Assembly: GCF_000716875.1 (NCBI RefSeq)
Contig: NZ_JNWQ01000087.1
Coordinates: forward strand, 1-29,132
Source: Streptomyces novaecaesareae
Lineage (GTDB): Bacteria > Actinomycetota > Actinomycetes > Streptomycetales > Streptomycetaceae
Length of the DNA stretch: 29,132 nucleotides
Direction: 5' to 3'
The notes under the pieces were generated by a model, which did not search any database, had not been told where the DNA came from, and saw only the letters and a list, made by a program, of their open reading frames with translations. Numbering within the stretch: position 1 is the stretch's first letter; each line of letters opens with the position of its first letter. Shown here piece after piece: positions 7,606-15,249 of this stretch. The position numbers and the translations under genes are program-made.

Positions 7606-9750
7606 ATGAGCGCGGACGGGGAGCGGGCGGCCACCACACTGCACGGGCTGGTCGAACGGCAGGCCCGCCGGGCGCCGGAGGCGGTCGCGGTGCGCTGCGG
7701 TGAGCAGGAGCTGACGTACCGCGAGCTGGACGAGCGGGCGGACCGGCTGGCCGCGCTGCTGGCCGAGCGCGGGCTGGCCCCGGGCGGCCGGGCGGCGGTC
7801 GCGCTGGGCCGGGGCACCGCGGTGTACGTGGCGCTGCTGGCCGTGCTGAAGGCCGGGGCCGCGTACGTCCCGCTGGAGCCGACCGCGCCCGACGCGCTGC
7901 TGCGGCACGTGCTGGCCGACGCCGCGCCGGACGTGGTGGTCACCGAGGAGGGCCACCGGGTACGGCTGGCGGACGCGGGCGGGGCGCAGCTGGTCTGCGT
8001 CGACACGGCCGCGCCCGCCACCGCGCCGGCACCGTTCGCCCCGCCGGAGACCGGCCCGGAGGACCTCGCCTGCGTCTTCTACACCTCCGGCTCCACCGGC
8101 CTGCCCACCGGCGCGCTGGTCGAGCACCGCAACCTGCTGGCCGCGTACGCGGGTTGGCGCGAGGTGTACGGGCTGTCGGCCGGGGACCGGATCCTGCAGA
8201 CGGCGAGCCCGGAGTTCGACGTCTTCTCCGCCGACTGGGTGCGCGCGCTGTGCTCCGGCGCCACCCTCGTCGTCGCCCCGGCCGACCTCACCCTGGACCG
8301 CAGTGCCGACCTCGTCCTGCTGCCCGAACTGGTGGCCGCCGAACGGATCACCGTCCTGGAGCTGAACGTCCGCCTCGCGCGCCGGCTGACCGAGCTCCTC
8401 GCCCGGACGGGCCGCGCCCTGCCCGGGGTACGGCTGCTCACCGTCGGCGCCGAGAAGTGGTACCTGGACGAGCAGTTGGGCCTGCAGCGACTGCTCGGCG
8501 AGGGCACCAGGGTGCTGAACGTGTACGGGCTGGCCGAGGCCACCGTGGACAGCACCTACTTCGACGCGCAGGGCACCGCCGCCGCCGAGGGCGCCGGGCG
8601 GGTCTCGCTGGTCGGCCGGCCCTTCCCCGGCACCCGGGTCTACGTGCTGGGCCCGAGCGGCGCCCCCGCCAAGCCCGGGATGACGGGCGAGATCGCGATC
8701 GCCGGCGCCGGCCTGACCCGCGGCTACCTCAACCGGCCGGCGGACACCGCCCGCCGCTTCGTCCGGGCGGACTTCGACCCGGACGGCCGGGTGCTGCTGA
8801 CCGGCGACCTCGGGGTGCTGCGGGCGGACGGCGTGCTGGAGTTCACCGCCCGGGCCGCGACGGTGGTCGGCCCGCTCGGCGCGGAGCGGCCGACGACGGT
8901 GCTGGCCCGGGTCCGGGCGGCGGTCCGCGCGGAGGGTGTGCTGCGCGGGCACCCGGCGGTGCGGGAGGCGGTCGTCGTCGAGGTGGAGCCGGCGCCGGGG
9001 CAGCGGCAGCTGGTCGGCTACGCGGTGACGGCGCCGAACACGGACGGGGCGGACGGCTGGTCGCTCTCCCAGCACCTGAAGGCGGAGCTCAAGGGCCGGT
9101 CGACGCCCACCGCCGTCATCCCGGTGCCCGAGCTGCCGCGCACCCGGGCGGGCAAGCTGGACCGCGCGGCGCTGCCGCTGCCGGCCCCGCCGGAGCACGC
9201 CGCCCCTCGCTCGGCCAAGGCGGGCGGCGGCAAGGGCGGCCGCCGCAGCGGCGGCAAGGCCGGGGGCGGCTCCTTCGACGACGCGGGCTTCGGGAGGAGC
9301 TGTGCGGCGGTCGCCTGCACGGTGCTGTTCGCCGGGTGCGCCTGGGCGATGACCTCTGTGCTCTTCCCCGGCTCGACCGACCTCGCCGCGGTCCCGACCC
9401 CGTACCGAGGGTTCTTCGAACTGCTCTACCTCTGCGAGAACCTGGCCTTCGGCGCCGGGATCGTCTACCTCTGCACCGGCTACGAGGCCGTGCTGCGGCA
9501 GGGGCGGCCGTACCGGCTGTCGGCGCTGACCCATGCCGCGATCACCTGGCTGCTGGTCAACTGGTGGCCGCAGGACAACCTGTACCGGCTCACCGAGGCG
9601 GACGACTGGCCGCGCGAGGCGGCGATGGTGTTCGCGTTCAACGTCCCGCTGATGCTCGCGGCGCTGGTGGTGGTGCGGTTCATGCTCTGGCGGCCCCCGG
9701 TCGGGACGGCCGGGACGGGTGGGAAGGGCCGGACAGGCGGGACGGGCTGA
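7606..9750 (+). CDS. NRPS-type adenylation domain fused to a four-helix membrane domain
   Basis: The 714-residue protein begins with an ANL-superfamily adenylation domain (about 1-525) that should activate an amino or carboxylic acid as an acyl-AMP. A3 is YTSGSTGLPTG at 160-169, with the usual PKG lysine replaced by Thr. A4 retains FD (204-205), A5 is NVYGLAEAT (305-313), A7 is TGDL (399-402), and A10 is RAGKLDR with the catalytic Lys517. A8 is degenerate: ARAATVVGPLGAERP at 415-429 replaces the usual GRxDxQVKIRGxRIE hinge. No carrier, condensation or thioesterase domain follows. Instead there is a basic Gly-rich linker (about 535-560), then four hydrophobic helices at about 565-587, 603-623, 638-655 and 671-694, with NWWPQDN after the third. 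The ATG at 7606 follows GGGGGGAG at five bases; an in-frame ATG at 7570 is the alternative. The product and partner are unknown. Confidence 0.85.
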   Translation: MSADGERAATTLHGLVERQARRAPEAVAVRCGEQELTYRELDERADRLAALLAERGLAPGGRAAVALGRGTAVYVALLAVLKAGAAYVPLEPTAPDALLRHVLADAAPDVVVTEEGHRVRLADAGGAQLVCVDTAAPATAPAPFAPPETGPEDLACVFYTSGSTGLPTGALVEHRNLLAAYAGWREVYGLSAGDRILQTASPEFDVFSADWVRALCSGATLVVAPADLTLDRSADLVLLPELVAAERITVLELNVRLARRLTELLARTGRALPGVRLLTVGAEKWYLDEQLGLQRLLGEGTRVLNVYGLAEATVDSTYFDAQGTAAAEGAGRVSLVGRPFPGTRVYVLGPSGAPAKPGMTGEIAIAGAGLTRGYLNRPADTARRFVRADFDPDGRVLLTGDLGVLRADGVLEFTARAATVVGPLGAERPTTVLARVRAAVRAEGVLRGHPAVREAVVVEVEPAPGQRQLVGYAVTAPNTDGADGWSLSQHLKAELKGRSTPTAVIPVPELPRTRAGKLDRAALPLPAPPEHAAPRSAKAGGGKGGRRSGGKAGGGSFDDAGFGRSCAAVACTVLFAGCAWAMTSVLFPGSTDLAAVPTPYRGFFELLYLCENLAFGAGIVYLCTGYEAVLRQGRPYRLSALTHAAITWLLVNWWPQDNLYRLTEADDWPREAAMVFAFNVPLMLAALVVVRFMLWRPPVGTAGTGGKGRTGGTG

Positions 9751-9765
9751 CGGCGCCTCGACCGA

Positions 9766-9781
9766 GCGCTCACCTGAGCGC
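9766..9781. terminator. Small hairpin between convergent genes
   Basis: GCGCTCACCTGAGCGC can fold with 6-bp arms and a four-base loop. It overlaps the stop of the ATP-grasp gene and lies 16 bases after the adenylation gene stop. It is short, so its strength as a two-way terminator is uncertain. Confidence 0.45.
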
Positions 9782-11098
9782 CTCGAACATCCCCGCCAGG
9801 CCCTGGTTCGCGGCCGAGACCAACGCCTCGGCCGCGTCCAGCGCCTCGGCGTCCGGCCCGGCCAGGGCGAGGCCGACGACGGGCTCCGGCTCGTGGGAGG
9901 CGGTCGGGATCAGCGGCAGCAGGGTGACGCCGAGCCGGGCGCAGCGCGGCCGCAGCCGCTCCAGGTGGTCGTGCAGCGCCGCCGGGGCCAGCCGGGCGCC
10001 GAGCGGCATCCCGTCCAGGGTGCGGACCAGGTGGCCGGGGCCGCGCACCTCGTCGAGGCGGGCGCGCAGCACGAAGGCGACGGCCGGGCCGGTGAGCCGC
10101 AGGTTGATCTCGGTGGGGGCGAGCCGGCGCTGCCGGTCGGTGACGAAGTCGACGTCGTACCAGCCGCGGTAGCCCTCGGCGGCCAGCCGCTCCCCCACGG
10201 CCAGGGCGAACCCGCGGGCCGCCTCGGCGGCGTCCTTCGGGACCGCGCCGGGGCCGACGGTGACGCCCTGGTAGCGGGTGCCGGCCACCTCCATGACGCC
10301 CGCGCCGACCGGGTGGACGGTGCCGTCCGGGCCCACCACGGCGTCGTAGGTGAGGTCGCGCAGCCGGGCGGCCGGGCCCGGGTCCACGTACTCCTCCAGC
10401 AGCAACTCGCCCTCGGGCGGCAGGATCTCGGTCCGGACCAGGCGCCGCAGCAGGGCTCCGCCGCCGCCCGCGGCGAACAGGTCGGCGGGCTCGACCACGA
10501 CGGTGCCGTAGCCGCCGACGCCGTACGGGCTCTTCAGCACGGTGGTCAGGCCCCGGACGGCGCGGGCGGTGAGCCGGCGGGCGGCCCGGCGGCGGCCGTC
10601 CGGGCGCTCCTGCTGCGGGACGGCGATCCCCGGGTGCCCGGGGGCGAGGGCGGTGAACAGCCCGTGGGCGGCGGCCTTGGACTCGTAGCGGCGTACGGCG
10701 GCCAGCTCGGGCCCCTCGCCCTGGGCGGCGTTCCGGCCCCAACCGACCACCGGACGGCCGGAGTCGGCGATCCGGGCGGCCAGCGCGGGGCGGGCGGCGA
10801 GCGCTTCGGCCATCGTCCGGTCTGGCGCCACGCCGCCGTGCACCTCGACCGGGCCCCAGGCCAACTCCCGGGCCAGCCAGTCGGTCCACTCTGGGGCGAC
10901 CTCACCGGGCAGCACCAGCAGGGCCGGTTCGGGGCTGTAGCAGACGGCCAGGCAGGCGTAGTGGTGCGCCTGCCGCAGCCGGCGCAGGCGCTGCGCCGCG
11001 TCCATGGCGGGCGCGAAGAACTGTGCGTTGAAGTCCGCGACGTCGCCCACGTGGACCGCCGCCCGGCCACCGGTCCAGGCCCCCACCCATCCGTCCAT
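9770..11098 (-). CDS. ATP-grasp ligase, possibly PGM1-like peptide ligase
   Basis: The 442-residue protein has an ATP-grasp core from about 140 to 350. The ATP-binding lysine and glycine-rich loop are in VLKSPYGVGGYGTV (Lys189 onward). LLLEEYV (233-238) supplies the adenine-contacting segment. YDVDF (314-318) and PTEINLRLTG (328-337, with Glu330 and Asn332) supply the Mg-ATP ligands. The 140-residue lead resembles a pre-ATP-grasp domain, and about 100 residues follow the core. The layout recalls PGM1-type ligases, which form amide bonds through acyl-phosphates; that comparison is from memory and less certain than ATP-grasp itself. It converges on the adenylation-membrane gene with a 19-base gap. 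No good Shine-Dalgarno precedes ATG 11098; a TACGCT -10-like hexamer eight bases upstream suggests a very short leader. Confidence 0.8.
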   Translation of the reverse strand: MDGWVGAWTGGRAAVHVGDVADFNAQFFAPAMDAAQRLRRLRQAHHYACLAVCYSPEPALLVLPGEVAPEWTDWLARELAWGPVEVHGGVAPDRTMAEALAARPALAARIADSGRPVVGWGRNAAQGEGPELAAVRRYESKAAAHGLFTALAPGHPGIAVPQQERPDGRRRAARRLTARAVRGLTTVLKSPYGVGGYGTVVVEPADLFAAGGGGALLRRLVRTEILPPEGELLLEEYVDPGPAARLRDLTYDAVVGPDGTVHPVGAGVMEVAGTRYQGVTVGPGAVPKDAAEAARGFALAVGERLAAEGYRGWYDVDFVTDRQRRLAPTEINLRLTGPAVAFVLRARLDEVRGPGHLVRTLDGMPLGARLAPAALHDHLERLRPRCARLGVTLLPLIPTASHEPEPVVGLALAGPDAEALDAAEALVSAANQGLAGMFEALR

Positions 11099-11317
11099 GA
11101 ACGGAGAGCGTAGGGCCTGGGGTCGACGATCGGGGCCGCGTCGCCGCTATTCGACCGTCACGACGGCACTGTGGACGTCTTGTTAACTTCCGATCATTTT
11201 TGACTGTCCAAGGACACAACTTGGCAAAGTTATGACCTTTCCTCTAGCTGTATCTGACTGACCGCCGTCAATCTCGATCGCAGCTCAATTCCCTCATCCA
11301 CCCCACATGGAGTCAGC
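11099..11317. promoter_or_regulatory. Divergent promoter region of the M4 protease and ATP-grasp genes
   Basis: This 219-base gap is clearly richer in A/T than its surroundings from about 11180 to 11290. It holds two adjacent short inverted repeats: TGTCC-AA-GGACA (11205-11216) and AACTT-GGCA-AAGTT (11218-11231). A TTGACT hexamer at 11200-11205 could be a -35 element for the protease, but no convincing -10 stands at the right distance. Confidence 0.5.
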
Positions 11318-12910
11318 GTGCCCCCCACCTCCTCCTTCCGCCGTGCCCGCGTGGCCGCGGCCGTCGCCGTCGTCGCCGCCCTCGCCGGCGCGACCGTCCC
11401 CGCCGCCACCGCCTCCGCCGCCACCGACCCGCGCGAGGCCGCGATATCCCAGGCCCGCGCCAACGTCGCCCACAACACCACGGTGTTCGGCTTCGGCACC
11501 GGCCAGGACCTCGTGGTCAAGGACGTCGTCCTCGACGCCGACGGCACCTCGCACGTCCGCTTCGACCGCACCTACCAGGGCCTTCCCGTCGTCGGCGGCG
11601 ACCTGGTCGTCCACCAGGACGCCAAGGGCCGGCTCAAGGACACCTCCCGCGCGGCCGCCCACGACGCCGCCGTCAGGTCGACCGTCCCGAAGGTGCCCGC
11701 GCAGTCCGGCGCGGCGAACGCGCTCTCCGCGGCCCCTGGCGTCAAGGACGCCGTCAGCACCCCCGAACTGGTCGTCTGGGCCGCCGACGGCACGCCCCGG
11801 CTCGCCTGGCGGACCACCGTCGAGGGCACCGGCGAGCACGGCCAGCCGGCCGGCCGGGTCGTCGTCACCGACGCCACCACCGGCGAGCAGATCGAGGCCT
11901 ACGACGCCGAGCACCAGGCCTCCGGCACCGGGAACTCCGAGTACACCGGCACGGTCACCATCGACACCACCGCCACCTCCGGCGGCTACACCCTGACCGA
12001 CCCGGTCCGCGGCCACGTCACCAAGGACGCCCACAACCTCTCCTCCAGCTCGATCAAGGCGACCTCCGGCACCGCGTTCACCAGCACCACCAACGTCTGG
12101 GGCGACGGGAAGAAGTTCTCCACCGACCGCTCCACCGCCGCCGTCGACGCCCACGCCAACACCGCCTGGACGTACGACTACTACAAGAACACCTTCGGCC
12201 GGAACGGCATCAAGAACGACGGCAAGGGCGCCACCGTCTTCGTCCACGTCGGCACCAACTGGGACAACGCCCAGTGGTCCGACAGCTGCTTCTGCATGAT
12301 GACCGGCGACGGCAACGGCACCAGCGACCCCGAGCAGGTCGACCTCGACACCATGGGCCACGAGATGACCCACGGCGTCACCAGCGCCACCGCCAACCTG
12401 CGCTACAGCGGCGAGTCCGGCGGCCTCAACGAGTCCACCAGCGACATCTTCGGCACGATGGTGGAGTGGTACGCCAACAACAAGGTCGACACCCCCGACT
12501 ACCTGTTCAGCGACCAGTCCACCCCGCCGTGGCTGCGCCGCTTCGACAAGCCCTCGCTGGACGGCGCCTCGGCGGACTGCTGGAGCAGCTCGGTCGGCCG
12601 GCTCGACGTGCACAACTCCTCGGGCGTCGGCAACCACTGGTTCTACCTGGCCAGCGAGGGCAGCGGCAGCAAGACCATCAACGGCTTCAGCTACAACAGC
12701 CCCACCTGCAACAACTCCACGGTCACCGGCATCGGCAACCAGAAGGTCGCCAAGATCTGGTACCGCGCGCTGACCGTCTACATGACCTCCACCACCAACT
12801 ACAAGGGCGCCCGCACCGCCTCGCTGAGTGCGGCCAAGGACCTCTACGGCCTCAACAGCACCGAGTACAAGGCCGTCGCGGCGGCCTGGAGCGGCGTCAA
12901 CGTCAACTGA
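11318..12910 (+). CDS. Secreted M4 (thermolysin-family) zinc metalloprotease
   Basis: This 530-residue prepro-protease digests extracellular protein. It begins at GTG 11318 with GGAG seven bases upstream; the ATG at 11307 is in another frame. The signal peptide (residues 1 to about 34) has an Arg-rich n-region, an Ala/Val core and an AxA-type end. A propeptide of FTP/PepSY type runs to about residue 200 and includes FDRTYQGLPVVGGDLVVH. The catalytic domain has HEMTH at 348-352 with His348, His352 and Glu349, the third zinc ligand Glu372 in GGLNESTSDIFG, and His432 in RLDVHNSSGVGNHW, equivalent to the transition-state histidine of thermolysin. All catalytic residues are present and the length is typical of Streptomyces homologues. 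No terminator is obvious before the convergent gene. Confidence 0.96.
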   Translation: MPPTSSFRRARVAAAVAVVAALAGATVPAATASAATDPREAAISQARANVAHNTTVFGFGTGQDLVVKDVVLDADGTSHVRFDRTYQGLPVVGGDLVVHQDAKGRLKDTSRAAAHDAAVRSTVPKVPAQSGAANALSAAPGVKDAVSTPELVVWAADGTPRLAWRTTVEGTGEHGQPAGRVVVTDATTGEQIEAYDAEHQASGTGNSEYTGTVTIDTTATSGGYTLTDPVRGHVTKDAHNLSSSSIKATSGTAFTSTTNVWGDGKKFSTDRSTAAVDAHANTAWTYDYYKNTFGRNGIKNDGKGATVFVHVGTNWDNAQWSDSCFCMMTGDGNGTSDPEQVDLDTMGHEMTHGVTSATANLRYSGESGGLNESTSDIFGTMVEWYANNKVDTPDYLFSDQSTPPWLRRFDKPSLDGASADCWSSSVGRLDVHNSSGVGNHWFYLASEGSGSKTINGFSYNSPTCNNSTVTGIGNQKVAKIWYRALTVYMTSTTNYKGARTASLSAAKDLYGLNSTEYKAVAAAWSGVNVN

Positions 12911-12935
12911 GGCTTCATGGCCGAAAGTTGAACCG

Positions 12936-13961
12936 CTAGAAGTCGAACCCGACGTGGCAGTGGTCGTGGTGGGTGTCGTCGGTGAAGAACCGGTTGCCGG
13001 CGCCCGGGATCGCCACCGGCCCGCCCACGTTGTACGAGCCGGCGGCCGCCGCGTCCCGCATGAAGGACGTGACCAACTGCCGGGGCGTGGCCGGGTCCAC
13101 CACCGCCGTGCCGTCGATCCGCCAGACGTCGAAGGCCCGGCCCAGCGGATGGTCGCTGGGCCGGGCCGTCCCGAAGACGTCCAGCGGGTGGCCGGTCCGC
13201 ACCACGCTCACCGACAGCGTGTACGGACCGGCCAGCCGCAGCATCGCCTCCAGCACGCTGTCGTGGACGGTGCCGCTGCGCAGGTCGGCCGCCGCCTCGG
13301 GCGGCAGCTCGATCCTCGGCTCGGCCAGCACCCGGGCCACCGCCGGGGGCGGCGCCGCGGCGGCCGGGCCCGCGACCCCCGGGTGCAACTCGGTGACGGT
13401 CCAGCGCGGCTCGGCCCGGCTCAGCCGGACGTCCACCGTGGTGCCGCCCTCGGCCACCGAGCCGTCCGGGCCCCGGGTCCACTGACGGCAGACCACCAGC
13501 ACGCTCGCCGAGTCGGCGAGGATCCCGCCGTACTGGGCGACGACCACCTCCAGGCTCGCCTCGGACGCCGCCGGGGCCAGCGGGCCCGCCTGGTCGGCCA
13601 GCGCGGGCGGCAGTCCGAGCGCCGCCACCCGGGCCCGGGCCGCCGCCGCCCCCTGCCCGCCGGGCGGCCAGGCGCCGAGCGCGGCGACCAGTTCGACGGC
13701 GCGGCGCTTGACGTCGGGCTGGATCTCGGCCGGGCCGGGCTGCCAGAGCGGCGGCTCGGGCAGCGGGCTCGCGGTCGGCGTGGGCGTGGACGTGGGTGTC
13801 GGCATGCCCGGTGCTTCGGGCGTCGTCGCGCTCGAACTCGCGCCCGCCGCCGGTTTGCCACCGCCCGTACACCCCGCCGCGCCCAGCAGCAGCACCGCCG
13901 CACCCGCCCGCAGCACACCGCGCCGGTCCGCGCTCCGTCGTCCACCGTCTCCGCCCGTCAC
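12936..13961 (-). CDS. LAS/M15-like metallopeptidase lipoprotein
   Basis: The 341-residue protein starts at GTG 13961 and has an Arg-rich lead, a hydrophobic core and a lipobox-like GAAGC (Cys31). A Ser/Thr/Pro linker follows, then about 150 residues that I cannot assign. The C-terminal part has SDHPLGRAFD (His271 and Asp278) and HDHCHVGF (His334 and His336). This is the SxHxxGxAxD ... HxH zinc arrangement of LAS enzymes such as D-Ala-D-Ala carboxypeptidases and VanX/VanY-like peptidoglycan peptidases. It is therefore likely an outer-face, membrane-anchored peptidase acting on cell-wall peptides. There is no Shine-Dalgarno near the start; a CATACT -10-like hexamer ends six bases before GTG, so the mRNA may be leaderless. 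Confidence 0.75.
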   Translation of the reverse strand: MTGGDGGRRSADRRGVLRAGAAVLLLGAAGCTGGGKPAAGASSSATTPEAPGMPTPTSTPTPTASPLPEPPLWQPGPAEIQPDVKRRAVELVAALGAWPPGGQGAAAARARVAALGLPPALADQAGPLAPAASEASLEVVVAQYGGILADSASVLVVCRQWTRGPDGSVAEGGTTVDVRLSRAEPRWTVTELHPGVAGPAAAAPPPAVARVLAEPRIELPPEAAADLRSGTVHDSVLEAMLRLAGPYTLSVSVVRTGHPLDVFGTARPSDHPLGRAFDVWRIDGTAVVDPATPRQLVTSFMRDAAAAGSYNVGGPVAIPGAGNRFFTDDTHHDHCHVGFDF

Positions 13962-13967
13962 GCGGTC

Positions 13968-13973
13968 AGTATG
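13968..13973 (-). promoter_or_regulatory. -10-like hexamer implying a leaderless transcript
   Basis: CATACT, read on the minus strand, ends six bases before the GTG at 13961, so transcription would begin at or near the start codon. No good -35 is visible. The upstream rhomboid-like gene ends 46 bases before this gene. Confidence 0.4.
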
Positions 13974-14007
13974 CGGCCCGCTCCGGCGCGACGGACGGAC
14001 GCCGCAG

Positions 14008-14757
14008 TCAGGCCGCGGCGGTCCGCCCGTCCGGCCCGGCGCTCGCTCCGGCGTCCCGCCCGGCGCTCGCTCCTGGTGCGAGGACCAGCCCGAGCAGGCA
14101 GCCCACCAGCAGGCCGGCGCCGTGGTTGTTCCGCATCGCACACAGGAACACGGCCGCCGCCGGGACGAGCAGGACGTACCAGTGGGCCTTCAGTCCGGGG
14201 CCGCGGAGATTCCCGCGCAGCAGGAAGGCGACGGCCAGGGCGCCCAGCAGGCCGCAGACGGCGACCGAGTCCCCGCCGCCGCGCGGCGACCAGCCGGCCA
14301 GGCTCACCACGTGCGCGAGGAGGCCGCTGACCAGGAAGACGGCCAGGGTCCGCCACCACCCGAGGACGGCCTCGGTGACGGCGCCGATCACCAGCAGGGC
14401 CGACAGGTTGAACGCGATCTGGGCGAGGCCCGAGGACTGCACCAGCAGCGCCGTTCCGGCCCGCCACCACTGCCCGTCGGACAGCGCATCCGGCTGCCGC
14501 ATCAGGTCGTCGACCGCGGCGGGCACCGCGTACTGGACGACGGCCATCACCGCCATCACCGCGAACAGCACGAGCGTGACCCAGGGCCGACGCGCCAGGG
14601 CGCCGCGGACGACGGCGAGCACCTCGCCCGGCCCGCCGGCCGCCGCTCCCCCGCCCACCGGACCGTCAGAGCCGGAGCCGGCCAGCACCAACGTCCGCAA
14701 TCCCACGCCGACCACCACGGCAGCGCTCGCGTACAACCCGATCTCGTGCGGCGACAT
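14008..14757 (-). CDS. Rhomboid-family membrane protein (probable intramembrane serine protease)
   Basis: This 249-residue integral membrane protein has about seven hydrophobic helices. GQWWRAGTALL (95-105) matches the WR motif of rhomboid loop L1. The following helix keeps Asn117, at the oxyanion-side position, although the two histidines often seen there are replaced. GGDSVAVCGLLGA (161-173) aligns with GxSGxxxGLLGA, giving candidate nucleophile Ser164; the residue after Ser is Val instead of Gly. NHGAGLLVGCLLG (211-223) supplies the catalytic His212. Ser and His are both present, so activity is plausible but the loop is atypical. I prefer ATG 14757, six bases after a GGGGGG run; ATG 14802 would add 15 polar residues. 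It follows the winged-helix gene and may be co-transcribed. Confidence 0.72.
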   Translation of the reverse strand: MSPHEIGLYASAAVVVGVGLRTLVLAGSGSDGPVGGGAAAGGPGEVLAVVRGALARRPWVTLVLFAVMAVMAVVQYAVPAAVDDLMRQPDALSDGQWWRAGTALLVQSSGLAQIAFNLSALLVIGAVTEAVLGWWRTLAVFLVSGLLAHVVSLAGWSPRGGGDSVAVCGLLGALAVAFLLRGNLRGPGLKAHWYVLLVPAAAVFLCAMRNNHGAGLLVGCLLGLVLAPGASAGRDAGASAGPDGRTAAA

Positions 14758-14834
14758 CGCCGACCCCCCGTCAGAACGACCTCGGGGTTCCCGCCCCGTC
14801 ATCGCCCCATCATCCCCGGTCGGACCGGAACCGC

Positions 14835-15239
14835 CTATTCCTGCTCCCGCTCGCGCTCCGGGCGCCGCAGGGCGTAGCCGTTCTCGCTCCGCTCGATCCA
14901 GGACGGCTCGCCGAGCTTCATCCTCAGCACGGAGATCGGGTACTTCAGCTCGTGGGGGTGGAGCCAGGCGTTGTAGACGCTCCCCATGATGACGTACGGC
15001 TCGTGCACGCCCTCGCCCAGCTCGATCAGGCCGCGCAGCAGCTTGGCGTCGGAGCGGGTGAGCTGGGCCTCGCGGCCGTCCACGGTGGCGATCGAGGCGT
15101 CCAGGTCGAGGACGAGGCGGCCGTCGAAGGCGGTCAGTGAGCCCTGCGGCTCCGGCACCAGCTCGAAGTGCTTCCAGAGCCACTCCGCCACGCTCCGGTC
15201 GTCCGTCGGCCGGGCGCCCGCCGCATTCTCCTCCTGCAC
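14835..15239 (-). CDS. Orphan winged-helix DNA-binding protein (OmpR/PhoB effector type)
   Basis: The 134-residue protein has no receiver domain. Residues about 60-128 fit the OmpR/PhoB C-terminal effector fold: LTRSDAKLLRGLIELG (helix 1 region), a transactivation-loop-like segment with VYNAW, ELKYPISVLRMKLGEPSW as the recognition helix, and IERSENGYAL as the C-terminal hairpin. The first 55 residues form a short unassigned domain. It begins at GTG 15239, 10 bases after the glycerophosphodiesterase stop, and has only a weak ribosome-binding site, so it is probably coupled. The rhomboid-like gene follows. It would act as a small transcription regulator; targets are unknown. Confidence 0.65.
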   Translation of the reverse strand: MQEENAAGARPTDDRSVAEWLWKHFELVPEPQGSLTAFDGRLVLDLDASIATVDGREAQLTRSDAKLLRGLIELGEGVHEPYVIMGSVYNAWLHPHELKYPISVLRMKLGEPSWIERSENGYALRRPEREREQE

Positions 15240-15249
15240 GCCGGGCAGC

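Noticed and set aside
7606..11098. A complete NRPS biosynthetic gene cluster
   Set aside because: Apart from one A domain and one ATP-grasp enzyme there are no carrier, condensation, thioesterase, MbtH or transport genes around them.
12903..12931. A terminator between the M4 protease and the LAS-type lipoprotein
   Set aside because: The only inverted repeat is TCAACT/AGTTGA with a 17-base loop, too weak to call.
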